Shown here piece after piece: positions 45,508-54,801 of a stretch of DNA of 64,000 bases. The notes under the pieces were generated by a model. That model saw only the letters and a list, made by a program, of their open reading frames with translations, had not been told where the DNA came from and searched no databases. Every line of letters starts with the position of its first letter. Position 1 is the first letter of the stretch. Made by a program: the position numbers and the translations under genes. This stretch comes from Dactylis glomerata (Eukaryota > Streptophyta > Magnoliopsida > Poales > Poaceae), in assembly GCA_007115705.1 (NCBI GenBank), contig QXEO01000234.1, forward strand, positions 3,387,663 through 3,451,662, written 5' to 3'.

Positions 45508-46618
45508 ATGGAGGAGAATGCATACCAACTCTTTCAACATGAACTAGAAGTGCATGAAGTTATGAGAGTTCACCGTGAAGAGAGGGTCTTTCCCTCAATT
45601 TACCCATGCTCAGAGTTCATGAATGCAGCTGGAATCCTACAGGACTTCCAAACTCTAGTCTCTAATGCAGGATTGGAGCATTTCATTGATGGTGAACCAC
45701 CCCAATATGCTAAACTAACAATGTCTGTGGTGCAGGATTTTAGATTCAGTTGGTCCACACCTAACCCCATGGTTCATTATAAACTCTACAATAAATCTGT
45801 GGAATTGCCCTTTGATGTTTTCTGTGCAGCCATTAGAGTACCCCAGTGGGGATCGCGTGAAAAGATGAAGGAACGACCTAAGCCATTGACAATTATTTAT
45901 GAGGAGATTTGTCAAGGAAGAAGTTTCTCAGGAGAGAATGGTAAAATTTGAAATATTCATTTTCCATCCATTCGATATTTTGCCTACTTTATTACCTAGT
46001 GGGTCCTTGCTAGGAAGGTTGCAAATAAGTTGTCCTCCTGTGATCTAGCTTTTATTGCTGCTGCTTTGAGAGGTGATAGGACTTACAATTTGGGTGCTTT
46101 AAGCTGTCCATCTAGATGTTAACCGTGAGAAAGGGGGTATCTCTGGAGGCCTTATTGCTTCACGTTTGTTAGCTTTGCATGGTGTAGTGCCTCATGTTTT
46201 AGATCTTCAGTTTCTAGTGGAGAAGCTTGATCTTAATTCTATGATACATCATAAGTTTGTTTCTCCTCATGCCTGTTTGACTAACTTGACGTTTGAGATT
46301 ACCTTTTTCAAAAAATCTACCTGGAAGGTAGTGAAGACTGATCGATCAGTCCATTTGCCTACACCTCTTGTGTTTAACCTTGATCGCATGAATGGATGGT
46401 GACTCACAGAGGGTGAGCTCGATGCATACATGGAGGAGAACCCACAGGCTGTGCACAATGAAGAGGCGACCGAGGAGTCGGTCCAGCCCTCTAACATTGC
46501 GGAGTTCCCATACCAGCAGCCTTATTATGATTATACACCATCTGCTTCATCTTCACAAGGGCCAGGTTATGACTATGCCAATGATGACCCACCAGCATGG
46601 GGCATGTTTTGGAGATGA
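45508..46618 (+). pseudogene. E6 ORF2, subtype 2, several stops and a frameshift
   Basis: It starts MEENAYQLFQHELEVHEV, an N-terminus unlike subtype 1, then SEFMNAAGILQDFQTLVSN aligns with the LSDAGILDDFLLLINR block, and the IRVPQWG, IHFPSIRYFAYFI and DLAFIAAALRGDRTYNLG blocks follow. Lesions: TGA at 45949-45951, TAG near 45998, a small deletion near 46105 that shifts the frame, and TGA in place of a serine codon near 46400. The tail YQQPYYDYTPSASSSQGPG and final GMFWR match E4. Same gene position and flanking motifs as subtype 1, so the two are homologous but strongly diverged. Confidence 0.85.
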
Positions 46619-46629
46619 CATTGATCTCC

Positions 46630-46661
46630 ACTTATGCCAAAAGCCTAAGCTTGGGGGGAGG
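46630..46661 (+). other. E6 post-ORF2 hairpin and internal polypurine tract
   Basis: CTTATGC / GCCTAAG with one mismatch (G to T) in the stem, loop CAAAA, then CTTGGGGGGAGG. Confidence 0.65.
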
Positions 46662-46866
46662 TACGCCGATGATTCACTCATCTACATATCATATTTTATC
46701 GGTCCTATGTATATCCATGTTCCGCTTTCTTTTCTTTGTTGTTCTTGTTCTTATTTCTACTTTCCAAAACACAAAAAGACCAAAAATATTTCTGATTGTT
46801 TCTCTTTGTTTGCCTGTTTAGTTTGCTAGCTTTGGTTTGCTTTACTTGCTATTTTTGGTTTGATAT

Positions 46867-47844
46867 TGATATGTCTCCAACGTATCTATAATTTTTGATG
46901 CTCCATGCTTGTTTTTACACCATTTGCCTATTGTTTCATTACACTTAGTGGACTTTTATGCATTTTCCGGAACTAACCTATTAACGAGTTGCCACAGTGC
47001 CAGTTTCCTGTTTTCTGTTGTTTTTGTGTTTCAGAAGTGATACACAGGAAATATTCTCAGAATTGGACAAAACAAGTTCCTAAAGTCTTATTTTACCCAG
47101 AAGCTTCTAGAGATCCGAAGGAGAGTCGGAGGGGGCCCACCAGGGCCCCACATGCAGGGGCAGCGCGGCCAGGCCCCTGGTCGTGCGGGCCCCAAGTGAG
47201 GGCGCCTGGCTCCTCCTCTAACGATGCCCCTTCGCCTATAAAGACCCCCTGACAGAAAAAACATAAGTACCCGATCAGATTTCCAGAACACATCGCGATC
47301 CGCCGCTACCATCGACCCGAAGATTGGGAGGGTCTAGAAGCTTTTCCCGACACCCTTCTGGAGAGGGGAATCGCCACCGGAGGTCTTCTTCATCGCCATG
47401 CTTGCCTCCGGAGTGATGAGTGAGTAGTCTACCTTGGACTATGGGTCCATAGCAGTAGCTAGATGGTTGTATTCTCCACCATGTGCTTCATGTTTAGATC
47501 TCATGAGCTGCCCTACATGATTGAGATCACCGTTATGTAATTCTACATGTTTGGTTTGTTGGGATCCGATGAATATTGGTGTTTTTGATTAAGTTGTTGT
47601 ACTGAATTATATCTTTTGTTATCTCTATGTTGTTTATGATCTTGCATGCTCTCCATTGTTAGTAGCTATCTTGGCCGAGTAGTTGCTAGTGACTCCAATA
47701 GGGGGTATTTATGCTCGATAGTGGGTTCATGCCTCTATTTCACCTGGGGGAGTGACAAAAACCTCTAAGGTGGTAGATGTGTTGTTGCTACTAGGGAGAA
47801 AACAACATTCATATGCTCAAGGGCATATGCTTTGTTTACATTAC
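46867..47844 (+). repeat. E7 5' LTR, first 978 bp
   Basis: Family-A LTR start. TATA box TATAAAG at 47237-47243, GC hairpin region near 47155-47190, donor consensus GTGAGT at 47420. It is broken at 47844, where the last five bases ATTAC are the candidate left target duplication of E8. Confidence 0.9.
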
Positions 47845-48032
47845 TGTTATTGCCACATTTTGGCCAAATGAGGAGATGGGCCGTAATCAAGATGGGCTTG
47901 GTGGCTGGATCGGCCTTGCGCATGGATTTGGGCTAAATTGCCCGTGTATCTGTATATTATGATAGATTACGTTTCGGTTTAAACAAGAGATAGAGTTGTT
48001 AGGTTTATTCCAAAGATAGAAAGTCTCCGGAC

Positions 48033-48040
48033 TATAAATA
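48033..48040 (+). promoter_or_regulatory. E8 LTR TATA box
   Basis: TATAAATA about 190 bp into the LTR, identical in the second LTR at 59413-59420. Transcription would start near 48065, giving a short U3. Confidence 0.75.
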
Positions 48041-48134
48041 TGTACCTAGGGTTATTGAGAAAGGAGGACGATCACGTTCACAACAAACACAATCTCAGCG
48101 CATCGCCACCCCTTGTTTCGAGGGTTTCTTTCAG

Positions 48135-48784
48135 GTAAGCGTCGTGCTGCCTAGATCGCATCTCGCGATCTAGGCAGCATCTGCTTATGCGTTATTTGGT
48201 GTTGCTCGTACTGAAGCCTTGTTGATGGCGAGTAATACTGTTATCATAGATCTGTTTGGGCTAGCATCGGTGCTTTTGGTTATGTTTGCTTAGTCATGCT
48301 GCCCCTAGAGATCTCGCTGCCTTTGCACCTATTTTGGGTGTAAGGGCAGCATCTTGCTTGATCTTTATTCAGTCGATTCAATCTGTCATAGTTGTTCCTT
48401 GTTCTCCAAGGATTAGTTTGATATCCGCATGGTTAGGCCTCACAAACGGGTTGAACGATCCAGTAGTGCGTAAGGATATGGTTTGCCAATTCGAGAGGAG
48501 TTGTTCCGGGAATTGACTCTACGTTGGTTTTTTGGCCTCCTCTAGGGTTAGTTTTCTGTTATCTTTCGTATCTACCAGGCTCAATTACGTGTGGGATGTT
48601 CCAATTATGTGGTGAAAGCGTTAAACTGTCGTAGATCGATTTGACTTGTATTGATAAAGCAAAACCCCATGTTATCGTAGATCCAATGCAGATCCATGGG
48701 ACAATCGGCTACATGAGCCGATTCACAGGGAAACCTGAGAGCCGATCGAGGCTCGTATTTAATGTTTACGTGTCTGCCATGCAG
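48135..48784 (+). promoter_or_regulatory. Predicted leader intron inside the E8 LTR, 650 nt
   Basis: TTTCAG/GTAAGC matches a plant donor, and a pyrimidine-biased region ends CTGCCATGCAG/GAAAC. The interior is T-rich with many short upstream ORFs, like 5'-UTR introns of highly expressed grass genes. It is identical in arrangement in the second LTR. Prediction only. Confidence 0.55.
48145..48179. other. 15-bp perfect stem-loop at the start of the LTR intron
   Basis: TGCTGCCTAGATCGC pairs with GCGATCTAGGCAGCA around loop ATCTC, 11 bases after the predicted donor. The same structure is present in the second LTR (about 59525-59559). Confidence 0.85.
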
Positions 48785-48982
48785 GAAACTAATCGAAGCA
48801 ATCCATCACCTTCCTGATCAGGTATAGGTCAGGTGGCACGCCCTTGCATCAGCCAGGACGTGTGCCGGAGTTTTGCGGGCCGTTGCCCGAGGGACCAGGG
48901 CCCACCAGCAGTTCTGGGAGCCTCCCGGCTCTTCGTGTTGCTCGTCGCTGCTCGCCGGTGGGTTTTGACAGGCAACACATTC

Positions 48983-49000
48983 TGGCACGCCCAGTGGGAC
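48983..49000 (+). other. E8 primer-binding site
   Basis: TGGCACGCCCAGTGGGAC, five bases after the LTR end. It is not the tRNA-Asp type used by families A and B; I cannot name the tRNA with certainty. A second identical copy at 60364-60381 follows the second LTR. Confidence 0.75.
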
Positions 49001-49035
49001 ACTCAACAACATCTGCATCAACATCTGACGCTGCG

Positions 49036-52000
49036 ATGGGGGACAGACCAATCACGTACGACGATCTGCCTGATGAGCACAAGAAGAGGTATGATGATAT
49101 CAAAGCTCTCTTCGAAGCCGATCTCATCGGCTCTTTTGAGAGGACCCGTAAGCATGGCATCAGGTGGAAAGGGTTCTCACCCGAAGGCGCTCTCGATGAG
49201 GTGGATCTGTCTGTTCCTTCAGAGGATCGCACCAGAGCTCTGCGACAAGAAGTCAATTACATGGTGGGTCATTCTCTTCACCGCCATTCTGAGAGCTTGG
49301 TGAACGCTTTTGAGCGCGTCGCGGTTCGCGTGGTTCAGGAGATCATGAAACATCAGTACTCTCCGTCGGGGCCTACCCTAGGGACTCACCAGGGAGAAAG
49401 ACCGCTCCAGACCAGGCCACAGCTACCATTCACGCTTGCAGCTCCGGAGCCACCGGGGTCACCGGCGTACGTCGTCTACAAGATTGGAGGTGATCCTGGC
49501 AATTACCAATTCCTGTTTGAACCACCTAGAGAAATCCCACATGGATATGTGTGCACATACGTGCCGGACTGCAACAGCCTGACGCGCACGAACCAGATTG
49601 CAACCGCAGGGATTTCTGGGGCAGGTGTTTCTGGAGTAGGGATTTCGGGAGCAGGGATGTCCGGGATGGACGCTGATAAACAGGCGTGGCTAGCTAAGTA
49701 TGCCACCAGAACGAGTCATGAGAATTTAGCCCCTGCAGCTCAAACGGTGGAGCAAATCAGTACCATCTTGGGAGACCAGTTCGGCTTCGTGCCGAAGAGG
49801 AGAACAATCGGCTATTCCAAGCCGTACCCCAACGAGTATGATCTGATTTCGCTTCCACCCAAGTATCGGCTCCCTGAGTTCTCAAAATTTAATGGTTCAG
49901 AAGGGTCTAGCTCGATCGAGCACGTGAGCCGATATTTGGCATAGTTAGGCATGATTTCAGCATCGGATCAGTTATGCGTAAGGTTCTTTGCGCAATCTCT
50001 GACAGGACCAGCTTTTGGGTGGTACACCTTGTTGCCACCAGATTCAATCCGGACCTGGAAGCAGCTGGAAGAACAGTTCCATATTCAGTATCATTCAGAA
50101 GCTACCGAGGCTGGCATTGCCGATCTGGCGCAGGTGCGGCAGAAGCGGGGAGAAACGGTAGCCGAGTATATTCAGCGTTTCAGGACTGTCAAGAACCGAT
50201 GTTATTCGGCTCGTTTAACTGAGAAAGAAGCAGTCGAGCTGGCCGTGTTGGGTCTCTCAGCACCGATCAAGGATCTGGCTTTCCAAGTAGAATACAATTC
50301 ACTGGCGCACATGGTCCAGAAACTGACAATGTATGAGCAGCGCCACCCTGAGTTGTACCAAGACAAGTTCAAACGTCCGATAGGCCTGGTCGATACAGAA
50401 GAAGAGGATCTTGTAGAAGACCAGGAGATAGCCGTGGCTGAATGGGCTCGGGGAGCAGATCCTGTGTCCTGCAAATGGGTGAAACAGCAAGGGCCTGCAA
50501 AAGGGTTCGACTTCGATGTAAGCAAAGCTGAGCAGATATTCGATTTACTGCTGAAGGAAAAGCAGCTGAAGTTACCCAAAGGCCATAAAATCCCTACGGC
50601 GCAAGAGATGAATGGGAGATCATACTGCAAATGGCATCACTCGTTCACCCACACCACCAATGATTGCAAAGAGCTACGTCGGCAGATCCAAACGGCGATA
50701 GAACAGGGCCGTCTGATCCTTGGGCAGTTCGCCATGAAAGTGGACACAAACCCGTTTCCTGGCGTCAACATGGTAGAGCACAGCCACTCCACGAGGCGTC
50801 AGCTAGATTTCTCGTTCGATATTAACATGGCAGGGCCTGTGTACCACCATGGCAAGTATAAGGAGGAAGGCGGCCACTCCCGGGGCAAAGAAAAGGAAGA
50901 GGCCGGTCCACGCGACCGGCCCCGTTATGATGATAGGCGGTATATAACCGAGGAACAAGTGAGAAGCGTGCGATATCAGAAGCCACACTCCACGCATCTC
51001 CTTAACAAGTATGAGTGTCAGTATGACCGACGTCGGCAGTACGACAGAGATGATGAAAGAGATCGTCGGACCGACGCATACGATGGGAGATACCGTCGGC
51101 ATGATAGAGATGATGAAGGATATGAGCACCGCGCTAGGGTAAGGTCAAAGGAAAAGGAAGGCGTGGATAAACATTGGGATTGTCCTTTCTTCAAGTACTG
51201 TTGGGATGCGGGAATGAGCCGATTGCCTACAGTTGACAACTGCCCGGAATGTGGACAGCAGAAGGATGACACAGGTCCAGTTTCAGTGTTCAAGCGTCTA
51301 GGGCCTCTCCGGCCTCAGAACAGACAAGAGGAGTCATCTCGAGCAAAAGATCTCGAGGAGTCAGAGGATGAAGAAGAAGATAGATATCACCGGCCAAGGT
51401 GGTGTCCCGATGGACTCAGACACACCCAAAAGCGTAGAGTTCAGCGGCTACGTAGCTTGGAGGAAGCCAAAGCGCAGTACCTCCACACTTTAAAGAAAGC
51501 CCGGCCTGATCTGGCCGTGAAAATTCAGCAAACCTTGGAGACGGAGGCCCGTCCAAAAAAGAAAGAGTGGCGCCCCAAACTAGTAAAAGCCGATGCGAAG
51601 ACATCGGCTGGCACAAACATGGTGTTCATACTTCCGTCAGAGTTTTGCGCTCCAAGAACCGAAGAACTACCAGTGGCACAGTTTGACTGCGGCCCACGGC
51701 CGGTTATCTTTGAAAAGCCACGGGAGAAGGGCTACAAACATCTGAAAGCCCTGTACCTGAGAGGTTATATCAATGGGCAGCCTGTCCGCAAGATGTTGGT
51801 TGACACCGGAGCGGCAGTCAATATAATGCCATACTCCATGCTGCGGCGTTTGGGACGCTCCACTGCAGATCTGATCAAAACCAACGTCACGCTAAGCGAC
51901 TTCAACGGCCAAGCTTCAGAAACGCAAGGCGTTCTGAACGTGGATCTGACCGTGGGTAGGAAAACCATCCCTACGTCGTTCTTCATTGTTGACAGCAAAA

Positions 52001-52269
52001 GCACCTACGCTGTCTTGCTGGGAAGGGATTGGATTCACGCTAACTGCTGCATTCCATCCACGATGCACCAATGCCTGATACAGTGGGATGGAGATGAAGT
52101 GGAGGTCATTCATGCAGATGATTCGATCGAGATCTCAATAGCTGGCATGAACATTTGGGACGCAGAAGACCAAGAGCCGATCTCTGGAGTTAGTCTAGAC
52201 GGCTGTGAGCGCATTGAAGCTTCAAAAAACGGGGTGAGGCTGGTCTTATCCACTGGCCTGACAGAGTAG
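49036..52269 (+). pseudogene. E8 gag-protease, 1078 codons, one nonsense codon
   Basis: It starts MGDRPITYDDLPDEHKKRY. One frame runs to the TAG at 52267-52269 except for TAG at codon 303 (49942-49944), where CAG is likely. The gag capsid region follows that stop (SLTGPAFGWYTLLPPDSIRT, QFHIQYHSEATEAG, GETVAEYIQRFRTVKNRC). A zinc-knuckle-like CKWHHSFTHTTNDC lies at 531 and a second cysteine cluster (CPFFKYC...CPEC) at ~715-740. A Tyr/Arg/Asp-rich charged linker is at ~615-700. The aspartic protease has DTGAAVNIMP at 923 and LLGRDWI near 995. The nonsense separates the N-terminal ~300 residues from capsid, so the copy is inactive as it stands. Confidence 0.9.
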
Positions 52270-52294
52270 CAAAGCCCACGATTGTGCGTGGTAA

Positions 52295-52460
52295 GGCCGA
52301 TCCCTGCGATCGGCCACAAAAAATAAAAAGCAGTGATCTTACGACAAGCATGTCATGTAGTCGTAGTAGGGAGATTCCCTAACATTGTAGAGCACAAATA
52401 AGGTGTAAACCGTCCTTGAGTAATGCAATCAAAAAGGGGGCCGATTCCGGCAATCGGCCC
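52295..52460. repeat. Two GCCGAT-type hairpins between protease and pol
   Basis: GGCCGAT/ATCGGCC (52295-52301 and 52309-52315, loop 7) and GGGCCGATT/AATCGGCCC (52438-52446 and 52452-52460, loop 5). They lie in the gap between the gag-protease stop and the pol frame. Confidence 0.85.
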
Positions 52461-54606
52461 AAATTATCTTTGTTATCCACACCAAATGTTTGGCCTGTGT
52501 TCAGCATCGATTTAGCAGGTGACGGAAAGCTGGGGTATGGGTTTACATCCGCTGATGAGCTAGAGGAGATTGACATCGGTCCTGGGGATAAGCCACGACC
52601 GACATTTATCAGCAAAAAGTTAGATCCGAATCTGCGGGGTCCGACGATAGCTTTGTTGAAATAATATCCAGATTGCTTTGCCTGGGACTATACGGAGATG
52701 CCCGGGTTAGACAGGAGCATCATTGAGCATCGGCTCCCGCTTAAAAAAGGGTTTCGGCCATTCCAGCAGCGAGCACGACAGATGAAGGCCGAAATTTTAG
52801 AGGAAGTCAAGAAAGAGATCGAGAAAATGTTGAAAGCTGGGTTCATCAGGCCATGCAGGTATGCTGAGTGGATTTCTAGTATCGTACCTATAGAGAAAAA
52901 GGATGGCCGATGGCGTGTTGCCATAGATTTTCGGGATCTCAATAGAGCCACTCCAAAGGATGAGTATCCGATGCCGGTAGCAGAGACATTGATCAACGCA
53001 GCTGCTGGTCATAAGGTCTTGAGCTTTATGGATGGCAATGCCGGTTACAATCAAATTTTTATGGCTCCAGAAGATATACACAAGACTGCATTCAGAGTCC
53101 CAGGTTCGGTGGGGTTGTTTGAATATGTAGTCACGACATTTGGACTGAAGAATGCCGGCGCCACATACCAAAGAGCCATGAATTACATTTTCCATGATCC
53201 GATCGGCAAGCTGGTGGAGATTTATATCGATGACGTGGTAGTCAAGTCTGCTTCAGTACAAGGACACTTGGACGATCTGCGACGCGTCCTGGACCAAACC
53301 AGAAAATTCGGGCTACGGATGAATCCAAAGAAGTGTGACGGACGACTGGAGAGCCGATATCTTCAATTACTTGAAAGATTCGGCTCGGGGGGCACCTAGA
53401 CGGATAAGGTACAAGGCCATGAAGTATGTGCTTATTGGGGATGACATGTTCTACAGGACTCTGGAAGGGCTATTACTCAAATGTCTAGGGCCAACCGAGG
53501 CGAATCGGCTCCTACACGAGGTACGCGAAGGCGCCTGTGGAACTCACCAATCGGCTCACAAGATGAAATGGTTGATCAGGCGATCAGGGTTTTATTGGCC
53601 CACCATGCTTGAGGATTGTTTTAAGTACTATAAAGGGTGTCAAGCATGTCAGAAATTCGGGAATATTCAGATGGTACCTGCATCAGCGATGAACCCCATC
53701 ATCAAGCCTTGGCCATTCCGAGGTTGGGGCATGGATATGATTGACAAGATCAATCCTCCATCAAGCAAAGGCCACATGTGGATTTTGGCCATTACAGATT
53801 ATTTCACTAAATGGGTGGAAGCCGTCCCTATGAAGTCAGTAAACTCGAAGGATGTTATCAATTTCGTGAAAGAACATGTCATTCATAGATTCGGGATTCC
53901 CCAAACTATCACGACCGATGGAGGTTCGGTCTTTATTTCTCACGAGTTTAGAGAGTTCTGCGAGGACACGGGAATTAAGCTGATCCGATCATCTCCATAC
54001 TATGCTCAAGCAAATGGGCAAGCTGAAGCGTCCAATCAGAGCCTTATCAAGCTGATCAAGAGAAAAATCGACGAGCACCCTAGGCGTTGGCACGAGGTTT
54101 TGTCAGAAGCTTTGTGGGCTTATCGCATGTCATGTCATGGAGCGATAAAAACCTCGCCATACCATCTAGTCTATGGACAAGAAGCCGTATTGCCATGGGA
54201 GATTACGGCTGGATCGAGACGTGTCACTTTTCAGAACGATCTAACAACTGAGGAATATGCAGCCCTGATGAGTGACAGTGTTGAGGATTTAACTGAACTT
54301 AGGCTGTGGTCGCTTGAGAGAATTAAAGAGAACAAAGCCAAGGTAGCTCGTGCATATAATAAGAAGGTGAGACCAAAGGAGTTCCACGTTGGCGATCTGG
54401 TATGGGAAGCTGTATTGCCATTGGGGACTAAGGATGCAGCATATGGTAAATGGTCTCCAAATTGGCACGGGCCATACAGGGTCGACCAAGTTTTAAGGGG
54501 CAACGCGTACATGCTTGAGGAGCTGGACGGTGTGAAATTCCCAGTGGCTGTCAACGGTCAGCATCTCAAGAAATATTTCCCAAGCATGTGGGATGATGGA
54601 CAGTGA
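52416..54606 (+). pseudogene. E8 pol: RT and integrase joined by a deletion, RNase H missing
   Basis: The frame from 52416 holds a nonsense TAA at 52662-52664 and then the RT: FRPFQQRARQM, GFIRPCRYAEWISSIVPIEK, RVAIDFRDLNRATPKDEYPM, FMDGNAGYNQI, and YIDD at 53223-53234. After MNPKKC (about 53335) the frame jumps to integrase: YLKDSARG, an HHCC zinc finger (HQSAHK...CQACQ), then the catalytic core with Asp (GMDMIDK), Asp (TTDGGS) and Glu (GQAEASNQ) all present, ending FPSMWDDGQ. The thumb, connection and RNase H domains are deleted, with a frameshift at the junction. Pol is in a different frame from gag-protease. Confidence 0.9.
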
Positions 54607-54722
54607 AATATGGGGGCCGATACATGAAATCGGCCAGTAAAAAAATATATCCAGATTAATATTTCCCAAGCATGTGGGATGCTGAACAGTGAAATATGGG
54701 GGCCGATACATGAAATCGGCCA
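54572..54722. repeat. 86-bp tandem duplication spanning the integrase C-terminus and a hairpin
   Basis: The segment from AATATTTCCC to the GGCCGAT...ATCGGCC hairpin is present twice (start points 54572 and 54658). It duplicates the last codons, the stop and the following hairpin (54615-54635; 54701-54721). The second copy is non-coding because the first stop remains. Confidence 0.85.
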
Positions 54723-54801
54723 AACAAAAAAAAAACAATGCACAGCCATCGACTCTTGAGGTTCAGACTGTTACGAGCAGGTGTCAGGTTACATGAATAA
54801 G

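Larger units (their letters stand above)
40522..46866 (+). mobile_element. E6: family-B element (plus), 3' part displaced by E7
   Basis: 5' LTR 40522-41951, primer site 41963-41980, gag-protease 42040-44685 with four nonsense codons, spacer, ORF2 subtype 2 (45508-46618, broken), hairpin and internal polypurine tract, and the first ~200 bp of the 3' module. E7 then inserts at 46867; the rest should lie beyond the window. The number of lesions marks it as one of the older elements. Confidence 0.9.
47845..48977 (+). repeat. E8 first LTR, 1133 bp
   Basis: TGTTATTGCC...GGCAACA. The TATA box TATAAATA lies at 48033-48040. A predicted leader intron runs 48135-48784, from donor CAG/GTAAGC to acceptor GCCATGCAG. 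A 15-bp perfect hairpin lies at 48145-48179 and an 8-bp GCCGAT-type hairpin at 48703-48723. The ORFs readable inside are repeated in the second LTR and are not genes. Confidence 0.93.

Noticed and set aside
48286..48516. ORF of 76 aa in the E8 LTR, repeated at 59666
   Set aside because: It lies in the predicted LTR intron; the two copies have different ends because of a one-base indel.
48844..49035. Upstream extension of the E8 gag frame before MGDRP
   Set aside because: It covers the LTR end and primer site.
48833..49303. Frames of 156 and 135 aa overlapping the gag start of E8
   Set aside because: Shadows of gag in other frames, without conserved motifs.
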